DNA from: Phoronis ovalis
Taxonomy: Eukaryota > Phoronida > Phoronidae
Length of the DNA: 15,568 nt
NCBI GenBank assembly: GCA_028565635.1
Contig: JAOXYB010027224.1
Span: forward strand, 1 to 15,568
Direction of reading: 5' to 3'
Below, in pieces: positions 1 to 9,995 of the stretch. Every line of letters begins with the position of its first letter. The stretch's first letter is position 1. Below the pieces are notes generated by a model. The model was not told where the DNA came from, did not search any database, and saw only the letters and a program-made list of their open reading frames with translations. A program made the position numbers and the translations under genes.

Positions 1-211
1 TTTGTGGGGATCCTGACATTTTTTAAATTGAGGTAGATGATACCAGTACTAAGGGTAGACAATGAGCTACTGAACTGACCCTCTAACATAGTGTTCTCAT
101 TTCATTAAGTGTTATATGTCTGACGCTTTGGTAAAGAGCTGCGCTCAATTTTTCTGCACAACAGGTAAACAGGGTGTATGTACCTAATTATAATATAATA
201 CTCTTTTGTAG

Positions 212-1922
212 GTGCTGGGAAAATCCGTTAAACCTATTCCTATAATGATTCTTGGAGTTTTATTTGCTAGAAAACGATATCCGCTGGCTAAGTACGCCTG
301 CGTTTTAATGATAGTTGCAGGTGTGGCATTATTCATGTTTAAAGACAAGAAACCTAACCCAGGTGTTGAAGGACAGGGTTTTGGTATGGGAGAAATATTG
401 CTTGTGAGTGTTCTTTTTGATTAGTCATGTCTTTTGCTTTGAATACCATTTAAACACAAGTGTATCTAATGGTGAAACTGAACCTGGTGTCTTTTACATG
501 CAGTCTAACATTTCAAACAATGCACTTACCATGCAGTAGTTAACCGGTGCTGCGAGTTCAATTGTGATCAACAATGGCAGAGGCTGGGTGATACCAGCTT
601 CATCTGATAAGCTAAGTTTCTAAAAGTCTCATTAAATGTATCTATACTAAACAGTGATAATTTTAGAATATCGTTAACTTTGTTTATCTTGTTGCAGCTT
701 GTGTCATTAACATTTGATGGCTTAACAGGGGCTACTCAGGACCGTATGAAGTTAGCCGCGCACACCAAACCACATCATATGATGTTTAATATGAATATCT
801 GGTCGGTGTTCTGGGTTTTACTAGGTTTGTGCATTATGTTAGCCTTGTGTTATAGATTGCATTGTATGTCGTTTATTATTGTACAGTGCAAACTAATCCA
901 CAGCGCAAACAACTTGTTTATTCACATAGTTTAACACATATTTGTCTCTTTGTAAAGTGAATAAAACTACAATGTATACCGATATAACTAACTAAAAACC
1001 ATCTATTAATAATAATTTATAAATTTTACAAAGTGTGAAATAAAATAATTTTTTTTAAAGCTTACGGTAAAAAATTTGGACACTGTCACTATATTTTGAT
1101 GTGTTGGCAGTATCGAGTCAATGTCTGCTGAACAGGATCTGATTGCTTGCTTCTCTGTTAGGATAATTTATTTTGTTGTTTCAGGATTACTGTGGACTGG
1201 AGAAGGTTTAGCATTCCTTAGTTTTGTTCAAAGACATCCTTATGTACTGGTCAATATAATAATATTCAGTCTATGCAGTGCATTAGGCCAGGTAAGGCTG
1301 TACTGGGTATTAATTTTCAGGTTTAATTAACATATTCCTGTTGAAAATATGATTTATATGTAAATATGACTTACATTTTTTATTGATTTTTTCAAGGGTT
1401 TCCAATCTGATGGTGTTCTTAAGCAACTGTTTTTAAGTTTCTTCACTGACTATTTTTTTTTTTGAATGGTTGAATATATACCTAGTACATATAATTAAAG
1501 TCCTTAAATTTAGACTTACTGTCGTAGCAGCAGAATATGTGATAAAGTATATTCACAAAGGCTCTAGTAAATAGCTGATAAAACGTTTGACGCCAAACTG
1601 ATGAAATAGAAAAACTGTGGTGTGGACAGCTATTTGACTCTTTCTTGGCTGGTAACGTGCAAGATAGAATACAATTTCATCACATCTACGACTCTTTAAG
1701 TTATTTTTGTTTTTCTTTCAGAATTTCATCTTCATCACCGTGACAACGTTTGGGCCTCTGATGTGTTCTATACTAACTACAACAAGAAAATTCTTCACCA
1801 TTCTTCTATCAGTTCTTGTATTCAGCAATCCAATGAGTCAGAGACAGTGGATTGGGACAGTATTGGTCTTCATTGGACTCGCATTAGATAGCAAATATGG
1901 CAAAGAGAAGAAGAAACATTGA
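212..1922 (+). CDS. SLC35B1: SLC35B1, ER ATP/ADP exchanger; last four coding exons (5' partial)
   Basis: Multi-pass ER membrane carrier of the nucleotide-sugar transporter superfamily; SLC35B1 (AXER) exchanges cytosolic ATP for ER ADP to fuel lumenal chaperones. Exons are 212-403, 698-824, 1185-1291 and 1722-1922. All introns are GT-AG, and the phases (0, 1, 0) join into one frame of 208 residues, roughly the C-terminal two thirds of the ~322-aa human protein; the N-terminal ~110 residues lie upstream of the window. Diagnostic motifs are [15 protein letters not shown] at the start, [66 protein letters not shown] and [10 protein letters not shown]. From memory of the human protein, the GKSxKP lysines and the RK of TTTRKFF are basic residues implicated in nucleotide binding. 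The last four residues are KKKH, a canonical dilysine ER-retrieval signal. Introns of 294, 360 and 430 bp hold nothing recognisable. Identity is very secure by alignment from memory. Confidence 0.96.
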
Positions 1923-3100
1923 CGAAGGATTTTCTTAGTGGTTATTCTTCATTCTTGTGTTATAAACTATTTTTTTCTTGATTACATCAATTTTGCTGTC
2001 GTTCTGTACATGGTGCTATGTCTTTAGTGTGTGATGACAAACATTTGATAGATCTGATTTAAAAAAAAACAAAAGGAAGTTAATTGATCTGATCATGCAA
2101 AATAATTTTACCTAAAACATATGTCAATATTTTCAAATTGGTGTTATCTCAGTCACAACTAAGTACTTGTCCATCACTATTACATTACCGTGCCAAATAT
2201 ACTAATGCACAGTTATCAAGAGTGCACTTTTAGTGGCTCTCCTAAAAGTTCACTGCCATCTTTTTTTTAACAGAGGTGTTTGTCATCTAATGTCGAGAAC
2301 TGATCTGCTGTCAATTTGCACGAACATTTCTCTTGCTTATACTAAGAATATTAAGAGATACTTGGACTTTTTGGTGTAAAAAGCAGGTTAGTAAGAATGG
2401 TAGGATTTTTTGGTAAGGCCCAATTAGTTATACAAATGTAACATCATCACAAACAAAAACATAGAATGCGTTATGAACGACACGACATCAAGTAAATATT
2501 TATGGTACTGCAAGCTTTATCCTAGAATTTACAGCTATCGTAGTATTAAACTTTCCAAAAGGAAGTTAAGTGACAATCTACAGAACATATAGACGCTTAT
2601 TTGCACCTCACTAGAATGTTAGCAAATAAAATTTGCTAATCTTTTCAGCATCTAAGAGGATTGACTTTGCGTGAGTGACTGTGGTAAGAGTAAATGTGTT
2701 GATCAAATTAAAACAGTTTTCATTAGCCTTGTAGAAGAAAGATGTTTAGGCCAACTCAGCTTTGCCATTTAAAATATTTTATTAAGCAAGACTGTTAATG
2801 TTTATGTTGTGATACGGTAGACCATTACATTTTTATTAAATCAAACCACATACACTTGCATGTTGAAAAACGGACTTTGTGTCATTATACCGTACATGAT
2901 AAAAACACCATGGTCACGTGGTGTTAACGTGGTCATTGCATTTGTTAAGGTCTTGAGCCTCGGTAGTGATTCGCAGTGCATCGATAAGAAAGCTGATTGA
3001 ATCTTTTTGTTTTCTATCTACAGATACATATGTTTACTTATGATAAATGCATCACCGTCCACATGTTATATAATATAAGCTGAATAGAAGTACGTCTAAA
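1923..3100 (+). other. Probable SLC35B1 3' UTR and flanking spacer
   Basis: Directly downstream of the SLC35B1 stop there is no credible exon. The sequence is AT-rich, with stops in all frames. The first AATAAA after the stop is at 2625-2630, about 700 nt on; the next good one is at 4526-4531. The UTR length therefore cannot be fixed from sequence. A CACGTG E-box lies at 2915-2920 next to an imperfect inverted repeat (ACACCA/TGGTGT); its use is unknown. Confidence 0.5.
2619..2639 (+). promoter_or_regulatory. Poly(A) signal AATAAA inside a perfect 9-bp inverted repeat
   Basis: AATAAA at 2625-2630 is the first poly(A) hexamer after the SLC35B1 stop. It sits in a perfect inverted repeat: TTAGCAAAT (2619-2627), loop AAA, ATTTGCTAA (2631-2639). 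A GT-rich stretch (GTGAGTGACTGTGG and on) follows within about 50 nt, as expected for a cleavage-stimulating downstream element. It is a proximal candidate for SLC35B1 3' end formation. Confidence 0.4.
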
Positions 3101-4015
3101 ACTAGATGGAAGGCAGGATTGCTTCTAATCATGATGACTTTTATGAACGGCACATGATGACCTCTAAATGATCTTTTAACATCATTTTTGAAATTTACAA
3201 CGACTATTAAAAAATCGTAACTTTTGTAACGTTTTGATGTAACCGTTAGGACTTGCAGCATGTTTCCTCCATAAAATTAATTGAAAGGATGTTTAAAATA
3301 TATTTCATCTTGTAATACCCCCGTGTTCTCAAATGTCATCAAAACGACCTTTTTATAACCGAATACCATCGTTTTGGAACATTCCAGCAATTTTAGAAAT
3401 TCGAACCTTTGACCTCCAAATGACTTTTTGACCTCAAGGTCAACAATTGCCTGTCCTAGGGATGTCAAGTACACTATCCATAACTGTAACTATCTTCGAG
3501 GTATAGGTTATATGAAAATTGGAAGACTAATAAATTAAAAAGTAAAAAATATAAAAATCACCTTTTAGTACCGAAATATTCTTAAAGGTCATCAAAAATT
3601 ACTTGGTTGTAACTTGATGCAATACTTTTTGAACATTTGGGCAATTTTAGAAATTTGACCTTTGACCTCCAAATGAAATTATGTCATAACTCAAGTTACC
3701 ATGTCCATAACTGTAACAGCCTTCAAGATATAGCTTAGTGAAAATTGCAAGATTAATAAATTAATTAAAAAGATGTCAAACAATAAAGAAATCACCTGTT
3801 AGTACTGAAATATCCTCAGATGTCATCAAAATGACTGTCGTAACTCGATACCATCATTTTGGCGTATTTTGAGCAATTTAAAAAATTTGACCTTTGATCT
3901 CCAAATGATCTTTTCACTTCAATGTCAACAGTGGCCTACTCTGTGGATGCCACACCTGAAATACCTTTCCCCTAGCTGTAACTATCTTCGAGATACAGCT
4001 TGCTGAAAAATGAAA
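3100..4015. repeat. Diverged ~250-bp tandem repeat array, three units plus a degenerate first
   Basis: Three clear units start near 3291, 3540 and 3780, with a degenerate copy before them. The shared landmark GACCTCYAAATGA (or a variant) recurs at about 3159, 3411, 3664 and 3896, giving steps of about 252, 253 and 232 bp. Units share blocks such as ATCACCTKTTAGTAC, GTCATCAAAA, TAACTCGATACCATC, GCAATTTTAGAAATTTGACC, TAACTGTAACTATCTTCGAG and a TGAAAATTGCAAGA/TAATAAATTA tail. Copies are strongly diverged, so the array is old. No reading frame is conserved between units, so this is satellite-like non-coding DNA. It falls between the two candidate poly(A) sites of SLC35B1 and might be transcribed in a long 3' UTR. 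Confidence 0.85.
3656..3668 (-). promoter_or_regulatory. Perfect DR1 nuclear-receptor consensus (one per repeat unit)
   Basis: On the minus strand this reads AGGTCA-A-AGGTCA, the direct-repeat-1 consensus bound by RXR, HNF4 and COUP-TF type receptors. Equivalent sites in neighbouring units are one-mismatch versions at 3403-3415 (AGGTCA A AGGTTC) and 3888-3900 (AGATCA A AGGTCA). The first unit also has TGACCT-CA-AGGTCA at 3429-3442, an everted repeat that includes the extended half-site TCAAGGTCA. The motif match is seen; binding is only inferred, and TTTGACC-rich repeats may simply be common in such genomes. Confidence 0.35.
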
Positions 4016-4525
4016 AAAGGAAAACGTACAAAACCACAATAGCATTTTAGCAGCAATACGAAAAACGAGTACCGGAACTATATCAAATTAAATACTCACT
4101 AAAAATGTCTCACAATTCCAATTTAAGCAAATGCCCCGGTGAAATATTTAAAATCACAGCTGACATATAATTAAGTGATCCGGACAATATTTTATTGTTT
4201 ATCATGATCACAAGTTTAGAACTACATGTCCCACATTTACCGGATAAATGAAATCTTGGGCCAGCAATACATTGTGCATTGGTATTTTTTTTAAATCTTG
4301 TTTTCATATACTTGTTGTATTGAATGCTTTCTATTAATTTAAATATTAATTCTCTTAAAACTAATCTTATTTCTCACGGCAGGCAGTTCAGCCACTATCA
4401 AATACAGTTACATTAAAATTGTTGTTTGTAATGATTTGTAAACCCATTTGGGACTGCGTACGTAATACTGTGTGTACATGTACGCATTATGTCATTATAA
4501 TTGTAAATATATAAAGGAACAATAT

Positions 4526-4531
4526 AATAAA
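4526..4531 (+). promoter_or_regulatory. Strong poly(A) signal with GT-rich downstream element
   Basis: AATAAA is followed about 20 nt later by TTCTTGTGTGCTGTGTGACG, a textbook spacing for cleavage and a GU-rich downstream element. The only upstream plus-strand gene is SLC35B1, so this may be its distal 3' end, giving a 3' UTR of about 2.6 kb that includes the 250-bp repeats. An unseen non-coding transcript is the alternative. Confidence 0.45.
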
Positions 4532-4861
4532 GTATTTTGTACTTGAGTCATTCTTGTGTGCTGTGTGACGTTGGTTCATCATTAAGGTACCGTATTTTGA
4601 TCTATGCTTGGTGCATCCCTGCTGTAATTGGAGTTGATGATCTATCCAACAAGCGCATATGTTTCTTTAAACTTAAGCTGACATTTGATAAAGTCTGAAT
4701 AATGATATGAAGCTTACTACGAATTACTATACGAAATTTGAACATGAATAACATGCATACCAATGCACGAGACTTCACTGAAATTTCAAAATTTGTAGTC
4801 TTCGTTGTGGTAAAGTAAGTTAGTTGCCATATAGAAATATTCTAATAAGATTTACAAGTAC

Positions 4862-4940
4862 ATCAAAATTAAAATTCATTCATAGAATCAAAATTAAATT
4901 AAAATTTCGTTTGAAATAAAATTAAATTAAAATTCTATTG
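4862..4940. repeat. AT-rich short tandem repeat, ~27-bp unit, three imperfect copies
   Basis: Copies at 4862-4885, 4886-4913 and 4914-4940 share AAAATTAAATTAAAATT followed by a less conserved tail. Only A/T-rich simple sequence; no function evident. Confidence 0.6.
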
Positions 4941-5583
4941 CAATAAGAACGTTGCCATGGACATAGAATTTTTAAAATAGAATTACATGGAAATAGCTTT
5001 TTTTTGAATGCTTTAATACATAAAAAGTAAACTTCCGTTAGGATTATATTAAAATTGCGTTAACGTTGCAGTGAGAATACTTATCATTCTATAATTGTTA
5101 TTAAAGAAGAAGTTGTCGCATTACTTTACGACATTCGTTAAAATTTAACTTCCGTTAGAGTTAATTTCTTTTTTAATTCCGTTAGAATAAACATGTTACC
5201 ATATGAGAATAGATTCACTAGTTCACATGTTTCAACAACTGTACTATATAATTTTGTTGCTTACTGTCAATCTAACTAAAATCGGTCATCCATAAAATGA
5301 AAATTGGCCTTGAATCCCATGTGAAGAAGAAGACAAAAACCAATGAATCCTACGCACAAGGGCGTATACAATTATTAGGGTGAAGAGTGTCAGTTTAATT
5401 CATTTTTATCTTATTCATTACATAGTTTACATCGATAGAATAAATTATGCAAAATTCCATCGCCGCCAACACATATACACGTATAAAATCAATTGAAATC
5501 TGTAACAATTTTAACCCCGCAGAGTTTACGCTTCGTTTGAATTGCCTTGCCAGACCATTAAACTGAGACTCCTATTCTTAAAG

Positions 5584-5591
5584 TATAAAAG
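5584..5591 (+). promoter_or_regulatory. TATA-box candidate for the WAP-like gene
   Basis: TATAAAAG followed by GC-rich CCGG is the best TATA-like match upstream of the signal-peptide exon, 345 nt before the ATG. Weaker alternatives are TATAAAAG at 5702-5709 and TATAAATT at 5860-5867; the last would give a short 5' UTR of about 45 nt. Which is used cannot be decided from sequence. Confidence 0.25.
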
Positions 5592-5935
5592 CCGGTTTTC
5601 AGGTTAAGAATGCATTGTAACCGGATAGTTACAGGAATGACGTGCAGTAATCATGCCAATGTGTTATGATAATAGTAAATTGAATTATTGATAAAACAAA
5701 ATATAAAAGTTATGAGGGCGGTTCCGACACGTGTGCTAACTTTAAATGCTTGTCCTGTAAATATGCATAAGTGCATGTTTATAAGGTGACAACACTTTTT
5801 ATACGAGCTGATTTGTTCAACCTATCTTTTAATGTGTACTTTGCGGTTAATTTTTAAACTATAAATTCATTGCGTATTATTTTTCGAAGTCAGGAGTAAT
5901 TGTATATTTTTTCAAGCAAATGCAACCACCATAAC

Positions 5936-8519
5936 ATGGACGCTAAATCAATGATATGTTGCTTCGTTCTAATCTGCATGGTCGGACAATTATCAGGTAA
6001 TTAAGTTCTTCATTTTAAAACAAATAACTAAAATGCTACGATTACATAACAATCAATATTTACACAATTTTTAAAAAGATTTTATGTTTTGCTATCGAGT
6101 CAATTCGTAGATTATATAGTAGTGACCTATATCATCGGGGATTGTTTAATTAGCGTTTCAACTTTACAGAGCAAAATATCGCCCGGGGGAATCACTTGAG
6201 TAAAAGGTGGGTCCACCCATCGCATGCGCGAATGTAGGTTTAAAAAAATCTTATATATTCTACTGAAAAAGTATCCCTTTAGAAGACTTGCTGGTTTAAA
6301 AAGTGACCATTTGGCAGACCTCATTCAATACTAATCATCAGCTAATTGAAATATTTTGCTGCGCTGGTTAAGCCACCTATATTTTTGCATCTAAAGGTGA
6401 AAAACTACATACCCTTTGGCAGATCTACATTCTAAAAAGAACACCCTATATGGCAATACTTAGCTAAACATATACCCATAACGCCGAACGCACATTACGA
6501 CCGCTGGTTGGTAGAAGATATCATTTTTCAGACGATTTTTCGTTCGCGCTTGTGGACCCACCCTTTGACCCATGTGCCCCCGGGAGCTATCCATAAATTG
6601 AAGATATCCATGCAGATACATTAGAAAGCAGTACAATAATTATAACAAATTGATCTATTCTAAATTTTTTCTTAAACCACATCAAGTTAAATAAAACTGA
6701 TCGTGAACAGATTGCTTTTGTGCATAACCTGCGTACAGGTAAGCTTCTATATCGGTCTACAAATTATCCCTGTCTCCCACGCGCTAGAAATGCGAGTTAC
6801 ATGTAGGGCCGAAGTTGGTCAAGCACGTTAATTACTCCTGCATCCATCCTTGACCAGGCTAAGTTCACAATGTAAAAAATTCAGATAAATGTTTCACAGA
6901 GCTTAAAAACAACTTCGCCTATGTTTGAACTAGGTTATAAATTTCAGGAAAATTACACCATAACTCACGTAAAAAAGATAATCTGTGGTAAGAACAGAGA
7001 TCGGATTACTGATGGTAATATCAATGTAGTAGTATATTAATTTGTTTGACATGTTCTTGTTGTGCCCCCGAAAAGTTCATGAATCATTTTGCATGGCCGT
7101 AATAAAAAGTATCACTGTAACTAAAATAATTACCCTATTCCAATGAACTATGTTGTGATTTTCATTGGGTTTTAGACAAATTCCCAAAACAAGCTTTGTT
7201 GAAAGAGAGTGTTAACTTTTACAAATGACAGAAATTCATCTTCAACCCGGGCTTCAACCGACATATCAATTCACTCGACCTTATGTCACCCCGACGTCAC
7301 ATACTAGCGTGTACACCTGTTACAAACTATTGCATATTCAAAGTGACCCACAAGCCCAGGGTACCGGCTGGTGTATGTTACCTAACTTAAAATAAATCAT
7401 AACATGTTGTCCGTAACATATGTCGCTATAAAATTATAATATATGAATTTTATTTAACTGAAATTTCGACTAGATATTTTTCAGTAAAAAAATACATGTT
7501 TACCCAGAATGAACCATATCTGATTAATTTCAAATTTATATTGATATTCAACTTAAAAATACACACCAGGCGCGTACAAGAAGTACATGAATAATAAGGA
7601 GAGAAAAGGCTTCATTTAATGTATTGATCTCGAACTTAACATTAAATAATTCCATCCATAATCCATAATGCATTTTGTAAAGATATCATTATTGAAATGA
7701 AATTCTGCCATTGCCAGCCCGCACAATGTAATAAGGAGCTATTTCAATCGGAAATAACACGAATCTCCAGTTGGTCACAAAATCAAACGTTTTTTCACCT
7801 TGGTATATACATCATGTAGGTTACCGTTGTGGCTTGCTGATTGTCGGAAAAAGTCAGGCATTTGTAGTTTAGTTGATTCTTACTAACTGAATAGCTGAAA
7901 TATTAATTATGTTTAAAAATCTTTAAATTGGCCTAGTATACTAATTAGTGATTGGATGAATAACACCCCGAAGTGTACGAATTACTCTATTTCTCTCTGG
8001 TGTACATCACACTGGAACACCAGGGCGGCACCGGGGACTCATTGTTGTATTAATTGTAACATCAACCTCGTTCTCGTTTCAGGTCTAAACTCACTGTGTC
8101 CTACAACGCTGCGGGCGAAGTTTTCACGTTATTGTATTGATTTTCAATTTCCATCTATTTGCACCGAAGATAGAGACTGTCCCGGAAGCGGAGAACTATG
8201 TTGTTACCACAATACAAACCCTTGTGATCTCAGTTGCGCTAAGGTTAACACGTGTAGTGGGAATCAGCCTTGTCCAGCCGGTGAAATATGCTGCCCAAAT
8301 GGGGAAAATGTGTGCAGGACGTCAGCAGCAGATTGCAAACAGCAGCAAAGAGACGCGACCACTTGTCAGCAGAATAGCGATTGTTGGCACACATTGTGGG
8401 ATAGAAGATTAGTCAGGTGTTGTGTGGAAGCTAAGACATGTGTTCAGAATAATAAACAATGTCCTTTGCCGGCATTTGAATCCCTACCAGTTCCTGTCCT
8501 TATGCTCCGGGACCCATAA
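5936..8519 (+). CDS. Secreted WAP-like cysteine-rich protein, two exons
   Basis: My spliced model is exon 1 at 5936-5996 (20 codons plus one base; donor GTAATT), a 2086-bp intron, and exon 2 at 8083-8519 (acceptor TTCTCGTTTCAG). The split codon is GGT, frame is kept, and the product is 165 aa. Residues 1-21 form a signal peptide (MDAKSMICC, FVLICMVG, QLSG), so the protein should be secreted. The mature part has 20 cysteines. C26-P, C38, C47-x5-C53-x6-C60C61-x6-C68-x3-C72 fits an eight-cysteine WAP four-disulfide core with DRDCPG. Two six-cysteine modules lacking the first two WAP cysteines follow: C78-x5-C84-x5-CC-x6-C-x6-C105, and C115-x5-C121-x11-CC-x5-C-x6-C147. WAP proteins act as protease inhibitors, antimicrobials or shell-matrix components; which applies here is unknown. 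The open frame extends 5' of the acceptor to 7956, but that part is intronic. Transcript evidence is lacking. Confidence 0.75.
6182..6584. mobile_element. MITE-like non-autonomous DNA transposon in the intron of the WAP-like gene
   Basis: Imperfect terminal inverted repeats: the left end (6182-6233) begins CCCGGGGG, then has AGTAAAAGGTGGGTCCACC and GCGCGAA. The right end (6540-6584), read on the minus strand, begins CCCGGGGGCACATGGG, then GTCAAAGGGTGGGTCCACA and GCGCGAACG. The interior (~300 bp) has no coding capacity, including runs such as CCCTTTGGCAGATCTACATTC. Size of about 400 bp and lack of an ORF fit a MITE. A target-site duplication is not clear (TATCG left, CTATCC right), so the exact boundary is uncertain. 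The divergence of the ends suggests an old copy. Confidence 0.7.
6585..8082 (+). other. Rest of the large intron of the WAP-like gene, nothing else seen
   Basis: AT-rich intronic sequence between the MITE and the exon 2 acceptor. No additional exon is supported: a CAG-bounded 28-nt candidate at 6711-6738 would break the frame. An alternative first exon within the intron cannot be excluded, but no other signal-peptide ORF ending in a phase-1 donor was noticed. Confidence 0.5.
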
Positions 8520-8542
8520 ATTGTATAGCTGCCGTTTTTATC

Positions 8543-8684
8543 AATAAATATAAGACGTGGAGGAGGCAATCGGAGCTCTGGTTTTGTAGCAGGAACATTA
8601 AATTATCTTTGTATGTCCTGGATGTTGTTCAACTGTATGGTTCCGTTATACTGTATGATTGGCCAATACTTGTGTAAGAATAAA
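8543..8684 (+). promoter_or_regulatory. 3' UTR poly(A) signals of the WAP-like gene
   Basis: AATAAA occurs at 8543-8548, only 24 nt after the stop, and again at 8679-8684, 160 nt after it. The second is followed at once by ATGTGTACATG, a GT-rich context, and is the likelier main site. Transcription should end near 8710. Confidence 0.55.
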
Positions 8685-8709
8685 ATGTGTACATGTCATA
8701 TCACTATGG

Positions 8710-9770
8710 ATGGCATGATGCAGAAGTATTTTGCGAGATGTCCAATTGAGATATTTCTCAATTTCCATTTACCAATTAGGATTGCCTGAAAAATTTGAAG
8801 CACTTTGTGAGACACTAAACTTGATTAGCGCAGTACGTTAAGCAGCTGCCTGAGATGATGATATTCAAGGTTCTTTTAGCAGGTGTCTACTATACAAAAA
8901 AGATTAAATTATAAACCATAATTTATATTCGATACGTTCTATTTCTTACGAAGTACCTTGTGTGATAAGGATGTAGTTTGTTAAAAATGAAATCAGTCCG
9001 AGTGAGTTTGGCCTGTTAGTTAGATACTGTCGCTTAACTAGCATATGCCATTTTAAGTGAGTTGCATGATCTTTCTATATTTTTAATTAATTAATTATTA
9101 TACACGTACTATAGTTTGAATTAACGTACTAGTTATTTATAACTATTAAATTTAGAAAGGACCTATTGTATTTGCACTTTTGAGTTTTATCACAAAATAG
9201 TATAGAATAGTATCGAATAGTATCCTAATATTTAAAAAAAATAAAATGGAACATTGCTTCCTTTTTCACAAACTTAAAAGTTACACAGTTCTTTTTCTTG
9301 TTTTCTCACACTTTTATTTTCCTCCGCCATCGCAATTTGACACTTTAAATAAAAAGACACTTATCTTCTGTTACGTCTTGTGGATAATAGTACCTGACAC
9401 AACCTAAAAAAACGTGCTCGCAGCCAATACCAATCCTCTTTGCAGCATGTCATGGAATCTCGTTGGTATTTTAAAATACTTTTAACGTATTAGTTTGTAT
9501 TCATGGATATTGTACAATAACAGTTTTATGTATAAGAATAATGCAAATCTGAGACCAAACGGATTCAATTTTAATATGATGTACCTTACGAATTACTTCA
9601 ATAACGCAAATTAAAATCATGTTTGTACAATTTTGTTATTTAAATTTAGCAACGAAAAGTTAGTGATTTTAAATTAGGAAATCAAGAGATTAAAATTTAA
9701 TTTACAATTAAAATTGTAACAAAATGTTTTGTTTAATTACTTTTGATTAGCAGTGACTATTATCAACTTG
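8710..9770. other. Convergent intergenic spacer
   Basis: Separates the 3' ends of the plus-strand WAP-like gene and the minus-strand glycosyltransferase. AT-rich with no recognisable exon. It contains a three-copy 10-bp tandem repeat at 9196-9225 (AATAGTATAG, AATAGTATCG, AATAGTATCC) and AT palindromes near 9085. Confidence 0.6.
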
Positions 9771-9840
9771 TTAACCTTTCAGCGTAATGCCTTATTTAAC
9801 CTTTCAGCGTGATGTATTTAACCTTTCAGCGTGATGTATT
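9771..9840. repeat. Three-copy 22- to 25-bp tandem repeat
   Basis: TTAACCTTTCAGCGTGATGT (first copy TTAACCTTTCAGCGTAATGC) starts at 9771, 9796 and 9818, spacings 25 and 22 bp; the last two copies are identical over the core. Near-identity suggests recent expansion. Each copy contains CCTTTCAG, which resembles a splice acceptor, but no exon follows. Confidence 0.75.
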
Positions 9841-9995
9841 TTTCTTGCATCAGAACATTTGGACTTCAATTGTAACGCGAGCTATAATCGTCGGAATAAG
9901 TCAATTATTCCCCGGCAATGTTTAACTGTATTTGGCTGACAAACCGTCACGCTTTTAAAAACATGTTGTAAAAATATGTACGCATTAGGTGTCAT

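Larger units (their letters stand above)
4016..5583. other. Intergenic spacer, no gene seen
   Basis: AT-rich sequence with no ORF resembling a known protein and no codon-like signal. It contains a distal poly(A) signal, a short AT-rich tandem repeat and three scattered copies of TTCCGTTAG (near 5033, 5151 and 5178). It separates SLC35B1 from the secreted WAP-like gene on the same strand. Confidence 0.6.

Noticed and set aside
825-934. Read-through of SLC35B1 exon 2 past 824
   Set aside because: The homology to SLC35B1 stops at the GT donor and resumes at 1185 in phase; the rest is intron.
3052-4307. Minus-strand ORFs of about 65-69 codons over the repeat array and beyond
   Set aside because: They fall in non-coding repeats, are not conserved between repeat units and resemble no protein.
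6127-6324. Minus-strand 65-codon ORF
   Set aside because: Overlaps the left end of the MITE; an open frame by chance.
6711-6738. 28-nt microexon bounded by CAG and CAG/GTAAGC
   Set aside because: 28 nt would shift the frame between phase-1 exons of the WAP-like gene.
7956-8082. 5' extension of the exon 2 reading frame, with an apparent ATG at 7956
   Set aside because: It lacks a signal peptide, runs through the polypyrimidine tract and CAG acceptor at 8071-8082, and the upstream signal-peptide exon fits in phase. Treated as intron.
9771-9840. CRISPR-like spacing of short repeats
   Set aside because: Units are directly abutting with no unique spacers, and the genome is eukaryotic.
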